DNA from: Cenococcum geophilum 1.58
Taxonomy: Eukaryota; Ascomycota; Dothideomycetes; Gloniales; Gloniaceae
Direction of reading: 5' to 3'
Assembly (NCBI GenBank): GCA_001692895.1
Contig: KV748183.1
Span: 3,100,001 to 3,164,000 of the forward strand
Length of the DNA: 64,000 nt
Below, piece after piece: positions 25,273 through 37,950 of the stretch (position 1 is its first letter; every line of letters starts with the position of its first letter). A program made the translations under genes and the position numbers. The notes under the pieces are model-generated. The model was not told the origin of the DNA and searched no databases. It saw nothing but the letters and a program-made list of their open reading frames with translations.

Positions 25273-28200
25273 CTATCTCCCTCCTTTTTATCTTTGTTCT
25301 TAAAGATACCTAGCATCTCTAAGTTGTTTACTAGAGGTATAATATCTATCTAATTAATTTAGTTAATATTGTTACTTATAATACCTAAAGCCTCTTCTTT
25401 TTTATAAGCGTAACGTTATGCCCGCACTATTGCTACAATTTTATCGCTTAGTAAAATAATATTATCTCCATATTCTTATTATATAAAAGAGGGGTTAGTG
25501 TGTATTGCGTTAGCGAGTCCTTTGTTTTAACAGCCCTCTTTTTACTTAAAGTATACTAAAGCAAATATTTAATCGTCTTGCGATGTTCGCTTTACTTTTA
25601 ACGCTAAGTATACGCGTCTTATAACTCTTAATAGTCTCTAAGTTCCCTAAGTAATTTATTATAGGGTCTTATATTTAATTTACTACTATAAAGCTTAATA
25701 ATAAACTGTCCGTTGCTTTAGCGGAACTTTATTATTCGCGTAATGCTAAGAAGGAGGCCGCTAATACTTAATAATAGGCCCTTAACTCTTATCTTGCTAC
25801 GTTTACTTAGTTAATTTATCTTAAGAAAGTTCGCAAGAAGGTTTGTTTAAAGGAGTGGAAACTTATTTAATAAGGTCTGCAGGAACTTAGTAATAAAAGA
25901 ACGGATTCTCTTCTAATAGGAAAGGAAATAACTCTAAGTAGTTTAGCAGTCGCTTTTCCTAGGTCCCCTTTAGGTAACTTGTTCTTTAGTAATTCTTCTT
26001 TGTTAATATTGCCTAACCTTTTCTCTTCTAATACTCCTGTACCTTTTTTATAGCATTTTTTAGGTTTTCTAGTAGTTCCTAAGTAGTCTTATTATAGCCT
26101 ATCTATTTTACTTTATACTATATCTTATTGTCTATATCCTTATAACTAACGATCTTTAAAACTTATTATTTATCTTCCTTTTATCCTCTATATATGTCTA
26201 CCCTATAGACCGGTGGCTTAATATTTCTATATACTGGCTCTAGCATTATAATATACTATATAGGGTAGATCTTTATCCTAGCTAGTAGGTTTAACTTAAA
26301 TATAACTAATAAAAATTTCTATATAATTTTAAAAGGTCCTAGTCTAACGTGGTTTAACTTCTTACTTAGTTATTAACTTTTAAAATTTTTATATAGTAGC
26401 TATACTTTATCTCCCTCCTTAAGATCTAGTCCCTTAGATCTCCTAGCATTGTAGTACCTTTTTATCCTTTACTATACTACTTTAGCTATTTCCGTAAGGT
26501 CTATATAAAGATTTATTAAACTCTTTATTCTTTACTTAGCTATACTACTTATCTTCTTTACTTAATATAGCGATAGTAAGGTCCTTAGCTTATACCTATA
26601 ATTCGCCTTAAATAGTAACATGCCTATTTCTTCTTATGGTATTGCATTGTATATAAACTATATAATTAGTAATAGCGATACCTAATTATTCTATACGTAA
26701 TTAATATAGTGTCTTAGATACTATTCTAGTGTCTAATTTAATCTTTTTATTTAACCGTCTGTCTATAGATAATATATAGTAAAAGTTACTGCTTAAACTT
26801 CTTACTCTGCTAAGAATACTTCCTAAAATACTACTATAAATCTTAAATCTCTATCTAATATAATCTTACTTAGTGCTCTATATTTTATAAACACTTCTTT
26901 TATATAGATTCTAGCGATATCTTCCGCTAATATTTCTTCTATATATGCTATAAAGTATCCCTACTTTATAAGCTTGTCTACTATTACTAAGATTACATTA
27001 TAGTCTTATCCGGTAATAGGATCTTTTAACTTTAGTAACTTAATAATAAAGTCCTATAATATAACTTCCTATAGTCTCTCTAGTATTTTAATAGGTTGTA
27101 GCTCTCTATATAGCTTATACCTTATTAGTTTATTCTTTTAATAATTTAGATATTCTTTTATAACTTGCCTAGCTAATCTCTAAATTCTATTAATAATATA
27201 CTCTTTTTAAAGTCTTAACACTAAGCCTATAGCTCCATTGTGTTCTTAAGTTAGTCCCTTATAAAATAACTTAATAAACTCTTTTGCAATAGATCTCGGC
27301 ATATATATTATTTCTTAATTTTCGTACTACTCTAAGTCTGGATTCTCTACCTATATATCTTAGATCTTTTATATTTAATTACTCTCTAGTAATTTATAGA
27401 TCTATTCTTCTTATATTACTATAATTTTTAGATAATTATATCTAATTAATCCGTCTATATCTTTTTGCAATAAAGCCCCTAATAGCTTTTTATTATTTTA
27501 TAGTTTAGCTTTTTTACTTAAAGCGTCTGCTTATATATTCTCTATACCCTTAATATGCTAAATCTTAAAATAGTATTCTGTAAGCATCTCTACCTATCTA
27601 ACTTATCTATAATTAAGTTCTTTTATTATTAGGAACCCTATTAGGTTCTTATAATCTATCTTAACTATAAATAGTTTCTCTATACCTTATAAGAATAATC
27701 TCTATTCCCTTAGTGCTATAACTATACCTAATAACTCCTTATTATAGATGTTATAGTTTAGTTTTAGTAGTGTTATCTTTTAACTATAGTATACCACTAG
27801 GTGCTATTTATTTTAATATTTCTATAGGAAGTACGCTCCTAGTGCATAGTCTAATGCATCTATTTTAACCACTGTCTTTAACTATAGTTAATAAATTTTA
27901 AGAACTAGCTCCTAGGTAAATAACTATTTAATTCTTTTAAATAGTTCCTTTTATTCCTCTCCCTATACCTATAGTTCTTCCTTCTTTATTAATTTCGTAA
28001 GTAGCTTAATATCTTTTAACCATTAAGCTATAAACCTTCTACAGTAATTGCAGAACCCTAGAAATAACCTTAACTATGTTATATTTTCTAGTTCTTGCTA
28101 ATTTACTATAGCCTTAATCTTTTTTAAATCTATGCTAAGTTAGCCTAGTTTAATAATAAATCTAATAAAATCTATCTTCCTAGTAAAGAATTTGTATTTC

Positions 28201-31200
28201 TTAATTACTACTAGTATTTATTCTTCCTATAGTCTCTTTAAAACCTATTTAATATATTCTCTATATTCTTCCTTACTTATTAAGTAAATAATAATATTAT
28301 TAAGGTATACTATAATAAATTCATCCAAGTGCTCTCTTAATATATTATTAATACGTTTCTAAAATATTGCTAATACGTTTATAAGCCCAAATTATATAAC
28401 TAATAGTTTATATAGTCCTTCCTTTAACCTAAAGGCTACCTTTTATTTATTGCCTTCCTTAATCCTAATCTAATAGTATACCTATTTTAGATCTATCTTT
28501 ATAAAGATTTACGTATTACTAATCCTATCTTAGATTTCGCTAATTAAGGGTAAAGAATACCTGTCCTTTCTAGTAATGCTATTTAACTATCTATAGTTAA
28601 TATATAGCCTAAGTTTTCTATTCTTCTTTAGTACAAATAGTACTAGATATTCCGCTAATAACTATAATAGTCTAATATATCCCTTTTAAAGATTTTCCTG
28701 GACAAACTCCTTAAGTACTTATAACTCTTTTTCTATTAACTTATAAGTTGGGTAGAACCTTAAACTTATTCCTAGTTCTAACTCTATCTTATAGTCCTAT
28801 TCTATATAATCTAATAGCTTTTTACTTTCTAGTGACTATAACTTTTTGCTATACTTATAATATCTCTTTAGTATATAACTTAATCCTTAATTAGTCTCCT
28901 TATATATTACTCCAACCTAATACCATACTAACTTAGTTTATTATTATATTTTGCATTATTATATATCTCTAATATTAACCTAACCTATAACCTAATTAAT
29001 CTTTAGATTATATTCCTATAACTAAGGCATTCCTAATACTGCCTTATTATTCCCTAATAGTAGTATATTAAAGGACATTTTAATCTATCTCCCTTTAATA
29101 GTTATCTAAATTGGTCCTATTTTAAGATTAATAATGCCTCCTCTATAGGCTATTAGATCTCCTAAAATTATTACTAATAGATAAGGGTGCTCTTTTTGCC
29201 TGTATAGTAGCCCTATTCTTTTAACTGCTATTAATAAGATATAGTTCCGTATTGCTCCACTATCTACTAACACTTTAAACTGTTAATTTTACCAATTAAC
29301 TCTTAGGTTTAAGTATCGTCCTTAAATTCCTTTAAGGGTCTAAGGCTCTACTACTAGCTCCCTCTAGTCCTATAGGCCTCTACTTTTCCTAACTATTAGC
29401 TGCTTAATCCTACCGCACTTAGCTTATTCCTTAGCTAATGCCTAGTTCGCTTTTTATCTTTAATATACTATAGATAGGTATTCTCTAGATATTCCCACTA
29501 TTATTATCTATCTAAGTATTCTTCCGTAAGGAATCTTCCTAGTTAAAGTATTAAATTTCCTTCTTCTTAGACTTCTGTTGGATGCCAGCTGTATATATAC
29601 TTAGCATTCCTATACTATTATTTATCTATTATCTAGTATATCCTTATAGGGTATTTCTAATTCTTTTCCTTTGGATTTTTATATATCTTATATATATCAT
29701 CTATATATACAATCCATAATAGTATATAGTATGCTAGGTGCTTTAGGTTAACTCTTAACTCGTCTTTATCTTTAAGTTTAAACCTCTATCGCACTAATCT
29801 AAACGTTATAACTTTATTTATAGGTACTAAGATGCGTCTCTTACTTCTCTAGTCCTCTAATCGTTCCTCTAGATCTTTTAATATTATAATTAAGGCTCCC
29901 TTAATATAATTTATTACTTTTTCTATAATTAGGTGGTTTTAGATAACTTTCTCATCTAACCATATATAGAAATCTTCCCACTTATCATTATATCGTTGCC
30001 TATACTACTTTTAGTACAGCTGTTAGAGTATATACGGTCTATCCATAAGGAAGTATCTTCTTATTACTACGTTATAACAGCCTTTTATATATTGTTCTTT
30101 GAACCTAGTAGGAATCCCTAGATCCTCTTCTTATTCCAGTTTAGTAAGCTACTTAGCTCTTAGTATACCTGTTCTTAGTCTATTAGTAATTCTTTATACT
30201 AGTACTCTATCCTTTATACGTCCCAATATGCTAAATCTCTTATCTAGTTTCTTTTCTTACTATAAGGTAATTCTAGCTCTAAATTCCTCTATAGTTTCTT
30301 TCTTTTCGCGCCTTATAAGTAAATCCTTAAAGTCTTCTTACTTCTTAATCTTAATATTAAACTCTTAATCTTTAGTCTAAATATCTTATTCCACTAGTAA
30401 GTCCTCTAGGTCTATATGTTTATCTCCTAATCTAACTACTATTTATATTACTAATTCTCTAATCTATAGTGAAGCCATTTACTTCTTGCTTATGGGTGTC
30501 CTTATTTATACTCTAAACTCTTAACTCCTTAGATCCTTTAATCCTAAGCTTACTTCTAACTTAAGCTTAGCTCTAGCCTTAGTCCAACTAGGCTTTACTA
30601 GTGTTCTTATTTTATCTTAAGAGTCCTAGATCTTACTTATCTCGTCTTAAAAGTCTTATACTATTAGGAACACTCGTCCTAAGCTTATTTATATATTCTT
30701 AAACTAAGCTACTACCCTGCTCTATCGGTTTACGTCTATTATAGGTCCTTAAGCATACCTTATTTCTTCTTAAGAATCTTAGTCGTCTCTTATCTCGTCT
30801 TAAGAATCTTAAGCCTTTGGCCTTTTACCTTTATTAAGTGGTAAGCTAGCACTAGCAGTTATCTACTTACTTAATCATCCTTAGATATTACTCCTTCCGT
30901 TTTATAAAGCAATAGATACCGTATCTAACGGTATTATAATACCTGTTACTAAACCTTGCTCTATAGCAGTCTTAATCTCTACTTCTATTACATTATTAAG
31001 GTTTAGATACCCCTAGTTGGTTCCTTTACTATCCTTATTACTATTAATTAATAAGTACTCTAACTCTATTATTATTATTATTACTAATTATTGTCCGCAT
31101 GTTGCTATAATATCTTAATCCAGCTTATAGAGTTAATCTTATTCTTTATCTAACTCTTTAGTTCCTTTAAGTCCTTTTAACTCTAGCTTTTATAGCTAAT

Positions 31201-32468
31201 AGCTTGCACCATACTTAGCGTCTTTATAAATTTAGTATACGTTATTATAACAAAACATAAAACTTTTAATTAAATATTCTTTTATTCCTTATAGTATACT
31301 ATCGTCCCTCTATACGTATATATCATATATTATTAGTCTAGTTCCCTTTACTGCGTAATAACTCTAACTACTTCTATAGTCTCTAGCGAAATAACCCTGT
31401 TTTCTATAATTTATATAAGCTCTATCTTTAAACCATTGCTTTTATTATAGAATCCGCTTAAACGTCTTCTACTACTAAAATCCTTAGTTTAGCCTATACT
31501 CCTTAGTCCTATAATTACTTAATCCTTAGCCTCTAGGTTTCTATAGTTTCTTACTCTATCTNTTATAGGTTTCTNTAGTACNACTTAGGTCTATNNGCTC
31601 TNCGCTATACNATAGTTTCTAATTTAGCTTTAGTTATTNCGTACTNTACGTCTTATATAACTATAGAACTCTATCCTAGCCTNTCTTAGCCTATTCCCTT
31701 TAGAAGATTCTATTATTAATCTTAATCGCTTAATCTATTAATTCCCTTAGGGTNTCCGCATCTTCTATTAGAATAATTATGTCCTAAACTTTAGCCTTAA
31801 GTCCCTATTTATACTATGCTATAAGCGCCTTATTATTCCATTTAACCTATATAGTAAGTATTTAAAACTACGTCGTATATTTAATTGCTAAAGTTCGCTA
31901 TATTAGGTCCTAAAGCTTTTTCTCTACTATAGTTATTGCTTTTAGGTCCCTAAATATCTATATTAATTGTTCCGCGAATCCTACCTAGCTAGAAAACATA
32001 AATTATACCTTTTAATTAGTAGTAGTTATTCCGTTAGTCTATATTTCTATTAAGTAGGGTTTAAACCATTTAAGTGCCTAACCTATTAGGAATAGTCCTA
32101 TGTAGGCTATCTAGTCCATTATCGTGGCTAACTTGGCCCCTTCTTATATAACTTTAAAATGCATTTACGTTAGGAATCCTTTAAGCTTTAATCTCTCTCC
32201 TAAGAATTATTTAATTAAAGGTAACTTAACCTTTACTACTCCAATCCCGTTAAGTCTATTCTTAAGTATTGTATTATTTTCTATTAATTAATCCACTATT
32301 TCTTATAATTGTTCTACCGTTATAGGTTGCTGCGAGTTAGTATCCGCTATACTAGTGTTACCCCCTAACCTTAAAGTAGTTGCCGCCGTTAATAGCGTTA
32401 TGGTAGCTGCTTTTAGTAGTATATTGTTTAACTTCCTGTATTTAATACTATAACCGTAGTAGTAATTA

Positions 32469-32885
32469 TATAACAGAACCTTATAGTAGGAACTATAATA
32501 GGTTCTATTAATAGGCTAGGTGTGTAGAAAATGAAAAGACAGTAGTTAATAACGTAATAATAACTAGTGGAGTGGTTGCCTAATAGATTAACTTTAATTA
32601 TATTCTAAGAATTACTATAAGGAAGGAACTATCTAGGTAGGGACTAAGGGTCCTTAAATACATAATTGTACTCCTATAAAATCCTCCTTATACGTAATAT
32701 ACGTGTTATACATATTATACGTGTCGTACACTGCGTATACTGCGTATAACATCATGTGACTCGCTTACCACTCTTTGTTATATGGTTCCACGGGTTCTAT
32801 CCTGGACCGTGCTTATATTAACCAACTAGCTTCTTCCAACTCCTCTCCAAGTAGTCGTAATATTGTACTTAAAGCGTCTGTAACA
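32469..32885 (-). repeat. 5' LTR of Gypsy III (417 bp)
   Basis: Aligns with 24847-25272 over its whole length except for one missing 9 bp unit. Followed by the target duplication acttt. Confidence 0.92.
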
Positions 32886-33013
32886 ACTTTACTTACTATT
32901 CCTTGTCATATAGTTCCATGGGTTTTATCTTAGACCGTGCTTATATTAACCAACTAGCTTCTTCTAACTCCTCTCTAAGTAGTTATAATATTATACTTAA
33001 AGCGTTCGTAACA
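32886..33013 (-). mobile_element. Gypsy II, first segment: start of 5' LTR
   Basis: This 128 bp completes the Gypsy II LTR interrupted by Gypsy III and ends gcgttcgtaaca, the outer terminus of Gypsy II. It is the right boundary of the retroelement nest. Confidence 0.88.
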
Positions 33014-33751
33014 TATTTCTCTATAATAGTAGAGATAGTAGCGTTATAGAGCTTTATAAGGCTGGTAAAGAAGATTATAATTATTAGTAATATATTATAA
33101 ACACAATCTAAATAAATATACGTACTCTTCACTACCTAAGTCTTAGCAGTAGATAGCTTTTTAGCAATATTAACGGGTCTAAAAGTAAGGCTATAAGCCT
33201 TTTTATTATAGGTATATAAGGCGCTAGTAGTTTAAAAATGCTTTTAAACACGTTCTAAATATATTAGTTATTATAGTTCTATAAGAAAAGTATATCTAAA
33301 CGTATAATAAATATATTTATTATATACCCTATAGCCTTTATACAAGTCTCCTAACTAAGCCCTATAAAAGATTTTACCGTACTTAATAATAACTTTAGTA
33401 AGCTCTATACTATTTTATAACTAATTAGAATATATTATTAATATATTTAAAAAGTACTTACTTTATTAATTATCTTATTCCTAGTCTTTTTAAAAAAAGG
33501 GTAACTTATAAACTTATCTAGTTTAAGGTATCTCTTAGAGAAACCCTATTATAATTAGAATATAGTAGAATATTTAGATAATAAAAATTAGTATATTTAA
33601 TATATTTAAACCGTATTTTAATAGTAAGCGTTAATTTAAAAGCCGTTGCGAAGTAGTTATAGCGGTGAGAGGTATGACAGGTAAGGTAAACATTTTTAGT
33701 AGTAGGCCAAATTAAGCGAGACTTAGTGAGTTTTTAGCGTGGCGGGGTGAG
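33014..33751. other. AT-rich gene-free sequence right of the nest
   Basis: Highly AT-rich with many TpA steps, no open frame of note and no recognised domain. It is probably a RIP-mutated remnant of unknown origin. GC content rises after about 33640. Confidence 0.5.
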
Positions 33752-34355
33752 GCACTACGCGCACGGGCGGGCATACTGCTCCTTATTCAACGAATTCTCC
33801 ACCGAGGGTCTGAGGCTTATGGTCGCAGCTTTAATAACGAAGCATTAAAATACACCAAAATCACCGTTTTCACAGCGGTATCTCGACCCTTTTATAACGT
33901 CCAGCTACTATAAAAACACTATAAGGTGGGAGCTCTTTAGCTTCTCTATCTATTGTATTAAATAAATATTAGATATAGGCAATCGGTCGCATTTTATCTT
34001 CTCTATCGCCTCTATATCGTAGCTCCATTTTACGAGAAGTCAGATATAGGCAGTCGGTTAGTTTTGGTCAAAATCTACAAAAATTCCGTTAAAAATCTAG
34101 CTTACGTTCTACATCAATATATCTCGCCCCCTAGTATTCTTAGCATGGGGTTATAGTTTATAAATATATAAATATAATTACCTAAAGAATCTATTACATT
34201 AATAAAATATACAATAACTCTCGTGGTCAGGACGTCGCTCATAGAAATATACAAAATTTGATTTTTAAAACAATGAGTTCCCACCCAGAAGCTCTCCTCA
34301 GTGGAGAATTCGTTGGTTAATAAGGAGCAGTATGCCCGCCCCGTGCGCGTAGTGC
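33752..34355. mobile_element. MITE-like element with 51-55 bp terminal inverted repeats
   Basis: The left arm 33752-33802 and the right arm 34301-34355 are inverse copies, identical apart from a 1 base and a 3 base gap. The arms are GC-rich (gcactacgcgcacggg at the tip) while the 500 bp interior is AT-rich and has no gene. Structure and 604 bp length fit a non-autonomous DNA transposon. I see no clear target duplication, so the superfamily is open. Confidence 0.75.
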
Positions 34356-35004
34356 ACGTACCAACGGTCCATCGAGGGTCTCATTTAACATGCGGATCGT
34401 TGGTACCCCCCAACGAAAATTTTGACCCGAGTTTATGATTAATAAGCCGATTAATTAACCTAAAGCTTTAATTTAGAGCCGTATTGTATAGAGCTTAATT
34501 AACATATACTGGTAGGTATGGATTTGCTTTATAAATCCTATACCTCCGTTGTGCTTCGCAGTAGGGGGTAAGCTTTGGGCAGACCTATGTGCAGAGCTTT
34601 AATAGAGCCTTATATAGAGCTTTGGTAGAGCCCCACGCGGAGCTTTATATAAAGCCTTGCGCAGAGCCACGTGCAGACGTGCAGATGTGCAGCTATTTGT
34701 TCCGGCGATTAATTGCAGAGACATTTGTAGAGACGGCTGTATAGGCAATTATATAGGCGTTTAATTAATTGTTCGTACGGGCGTTCGTATAGGCAATTAA
34801 TTGATTAATTAATTAATTATATAGACGTTTATAGAGCCGTTTATAGAGACGTTCGTATAGGCGTTTAGTTAATTAATTGATTAATTGTATAGGCGTTTAT
34901 ATAGGCAATTGATCGATTAATCAACTAATTATATAGGCGTTCGTACGGGCGATCGTATAGACGTTTGTAGAGCCGTTTATAGAGCCGTTTGTGTAGACGA
35001 TTAT

Positions 35005-37020
35005 AGAGCCTTCCTAGTATCAGTGCTGCATATTAGTAGAGCTTTAGAGCTCCGTATTAAGCTTTAAGTAGAGCTTTAAGTAGAGCTTTAAGTAGAGCTT
35101 TAAGATTAAGGGGGAGACCCCCTTGGACCCCCCTACGCACTACGTGCTCCATTTGCTGCGTGGGCAGAGCTCTTACAGAGGCTTTAGTAGAGCGCTTAGT
35201 AGAGCTTTTATAGAGCTTTATATAGAGGTTCGTGTAGAGCTTTTGTAGAGCTTTTGCAGAGCTCTATATAGAGCTTCGGTAGAGCTTCGTGCAGAGCTTC
35301 GGTAGAGCTTCGTATAGAGCTTTGGTAGAGCTTCGTGTAGAGCTTCGTGTAGAGCTTCGGTAGAGCTTCGTGTAGAGCTTCGGTAGAGCTTCGTGTAGAG
35401 CTTCGGTAGAGCTTCGTGTAAAGCTTCGGTAGAGCTTCGTGCAGAGTCTTGTGCAGAACCGCATGCAGGCGTTCGCATAGGCGATTAACTGCAGAGACGT
35501 TTGTAGAGACGATTGTATAGGCAATTGCATGGACGTTTGATTGATCGTTTGTATGGGCGTTTGATTGATCGATTGTATAGGCGTTCGTACGGGCGATTAT
35601 GCAGACGTTCGCAGAGCCGTTTGTAGAGCCGTTCGTGTAGACGATTATAGAGCCTTCCTAGCATATCAGTGCTGCGTGTTAGTAGAGCTTCGAGTAGAGT
35701 TTTAAGCTCAAGGGGGAGACCCCCTTGGACCCCCCCTGCGCACTGCGTACTCCATTTACTGCGTGGGCAGAGCTCTTGCAGAGGCTTTAGTAGAGCGTTT
35801 GGTAGATCTTTTGCAGAGCCTCGTATAGAGCTTCGTGTAGAGCTTTGTGTAAAGCTTCGTATAGAGCTTCTATAGAGCTACAGGTAGGCGTGCAGACGTT
35901 CGTACGGGCGATTAATCGTAGAGACGTTTATAGAGACGATTGTATAGGCAATTGTATAGACGTTTGATTGATTAATCATATGGACGTTTAATTGATCGTT
36001 CGTATGGGCGTTCGTACGGGTGTTCGTACGGGCGATTGTGTAGACGTTTATAGAGCCGTTCGTAGAGCCGTTCGTAGAGCCGTTCGTAGAGACGATCGTA
36101 CGGCGATTAATCGTATGGACGTTCGTACGGCCAATTATAGAACCTTCCTAGTATATTAGTACTGCGTGTTAGCAGAGCTTTAGAGCTCCGTATTAAGCTT
36201 TAAGTAGAGCTCCGAGTAGAACTTTAAGCTTAAGGGGGAGACCCCCTTGGACCCCCCTGCGCACTGCGTGCTCCATTTACTGCGTGGGCAGAGCTCTTGC
36301 AGAGGCTTTGGTAGAGGCTTTGGTAGAGCTTTTAGTAGAGCTTTTGCAGAGCTTCGTACGGAGGTTTGTGCAGAGCTTTTATAGAGCTTCGTACGGAGGT
36401 TCGTGCAGAGCCTTTGTAGAGCTTTAGTAGAGCTCCATGCAGAGCTTTGATAGAGCCTTATGTAGAGCTTTGATAGAGCCTTATGTAGAGCTTTGATAGA
36501 GCTTGTATTTAGGCTTGTTTTTAAAGGCCTTATAAACGACTTCGTATAGAGCTTTGAGCAGAGCTTTGTATAGGCGTTCGTGCAGGCGTTCGTGCAGGCG
36601 TTCGTGTAGACGTTCGTGCAGGCGTTCGTACAGACGTTCGTAGAGACGTTTATAGACACTCGTAGAGATGTTTATACGGGCGTCTGATTAATTGTATAGG
36701 CGTCTAATCGATTAATCGTATGGACGTTTGATTGATCGATCGTATGGGTGTTCGTACGGGTGATCGTGTAGACGTTTGTAGAGCCGTTTGTAGAGCCGTT
36801 TGTACGGACGATTGTACAGGCAATTGTAGAGCCGTCGTAGAGGTGTTTGTAGAGACGTTCGTCGAGACGATTGTGAGACTTCCTAGTATATTAGTGCTGC
36901 GTGTTAGTAGAGCTTTGGAGCTCCGTATAGGGCTTCGAGTAAAGCTTCGAGCAGAGCTTCGAGCAGAGCTTCAAGGGGGAGACCCCTTAGACCCCCCTGC
37001 GCACTGCGTGCTCCATTCAC
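35005..37020. repeat. Higher-order repeats of about 490-740 bp (four units)
   Basis: A block that starts ccttcctagtat-agtgctgc and continues through a ggggg-aga-ccccc palindrome, ccttggaccccc and gtgctccattt recurs at about 35012, 35650, 36145 and 36885. Between these landmarks are arrays of tagagctt-type units and of cgttcgtacgggcga-type units. The overall pattern is a tandem array whose units differ in the number of short repeats they hold. Confidence 0.8.
35225..35450. repeat. 11-12 bp minisatellite (gagcttcgtgta type)
   Basis: Tandem units alternating between gagcttcgtgta and gagcttcggta, about 18 copies. The same 12 bp unit forms the long array at 51220-51500 inside H-A. Open frames reading through it are repeat artefacts. 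Confidence 0.85.
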
Positions 37021-37191
37021 TACTTGGCTAGCACACTGAGTGGGCAGAGGTGCTGCAAAGCCTTTGGTAGAGCTTTTGGTAGAGCTTTTGCAGAGCTTCG
37101 TACGGAGCTTCGTGCAGAACTTTTGCAGGGCTTTGGTAGAGTTCGGTGCAGAGCTTTTGCAGAGCTTTAGTTAAACCCAATGTTTTGAAGT

Positions 37192-37316
37192 TCGTCACGT
37201 GTATTTTGCAGGTAGATACCGCCCGCAACTTTTTTTGGACCAATCAAAAGCTGGCTTGGCAAGGGTTTGAAATCTGGGACCCGAAAATATAGACCACTCG
37301 TACCTCGGGTCAATGA
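37192..37316 (-). repeat. 5' terminal repeat shared by H-B and H-A
   Basis: 125 bp that match 56654-56779 with scattered substitutions. Contains a CCAAT-type motif (accaatcaaaa) and ends cctcgggtcaatga. Taken as the 5' terminus of the Helitron-like element on the minus strand. Confidence 0.75.
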
Positions 37317-37947
37317 GATGCCGGTGTGGACTACTCCGCTACTGCTGACGATTCGCGCTGCTTTGCTACTGCGACTGCTGACGATTCGCACTGCTTTCCT
37401 ACTGCTACTGCTGCTGCAGGTCCTCGACTGGGGCCGTGGACACGGGGGGTTTTTTTTTAAAGTTGCATGCAAGCCACACTAGGAATAGATCTTCGATAGA
37501 TCGCTTGGGCCGTCTCCTAATGCGCCTTATTAGGCCATGGCATTGGCAGCCGCGACCTTTCTTGCTGCCTCCCACCCGCCTTTAGGCTAAGGCGAAGCTA
37601 AACAGAAGGCATTGGTTGCCCCCGGAGCCATTCACGCCCGACAGAGGCCTCTTCACTGGCTAAATGGCGCAGGGATGCTCTTCGCACGGCCTTCCTTTCA
37701 CATCGGATCGTAACAGTAATAATGCGTGCTAATGTACGCATCTAGACAGCTTAGCTTATATATTGACGTCCTCCGTTACCCCGATTTTTTTGGAGCTCTC
37801 TTCTGCTTCGGCATACTACCACCGGGCCATCGCTTTGAGCTGCCTCTGCGCGTCCTTAATAGGATCTACATCCGCACCCCATCTACGTCCACCACCCGTC
37901 ACTCCTCAATCCGGTTTACAGCCTTGCTGCCATTCACTTCTACCGTT
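37317..37947. other. Non-repetitive sequence of normal composition, no gene
   Basis: A 33 bp unit with gctgacgattcgc-ctgcttt occurs twice at 37340-37405. The rest has balanced base composition and no open frame I would defend. It probably represents the old flank of H-B. Confidence 0.4.
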
Positions 37948-37950
37948 TTA

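Larger units (their letters stand above)
24847..32885 (-). mobile_element. Ty3/Gypsy chromovirus III, uninterrupted (8039 bp)
   Basis: Complete minus-strand element with LTRs of 426 bp (24847-25272) and 417 bp (32469-32885); the difference is one extra 9 bp repeat unit (cgtatactg). The target duplication acttt is at 24842-24846 and 32886-32890. In minus-strand order: gag (about 32450-29600, CCHC remnant near 31386-31420), protease (about 29280), reverse transcriptase (catalytic YxDD at 28293-28310 reads YLNN), RNase H, integrase (about 27300-26400), chromodomain (about 26170-26040), 3' UTR and polypurine tract just right of 25272. All frames are broken by RIP. It is the reference that supplies uninterrupted homologous sites for the insertions in Gypsy I. 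Confidence 0.94.
34388..37316 (-). mobile_element. H-B: non-autonomous Helitron2-like element made of minisatellites
   Basis: The left end (34388-34540) matches the left end of H-A at 41723 onward, and the last 125 bp (37192-37316) match the right end of H-A (56654-56779). Read on the minus strand the element starts TCATTGACCCGAGG and ends with a subterminal CTCGGGTCAA, a 6 bp hairpin (CGTTGG/CCAACG, 34398-34415) and then CCGCATGT. The 10 bp TTGACCCGAG at the very 5' end is thus repeated, inverted, in a subterminal position at the 3' end: the asymmetric terminal inverted repeat described for Helitron2/Helentron elements. The interior has no gene, only minisatellites and four higher-order repeat units. 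Confidence 0.65.

Noticed and set aside
35218..36659. Several 86-159 codon frames on the minus strand
   Set aside because: Translations are repeats of SSTEALHEAL or NACTNACTN type produced by minisatellites. No evidence of a gene.
37167..37472. Protein-coding frame shared with 56604-56932
   Set aside because: The similarity comes from the shared Helitron terminal repeat. The frames differ outside it and have no recognisable domain.
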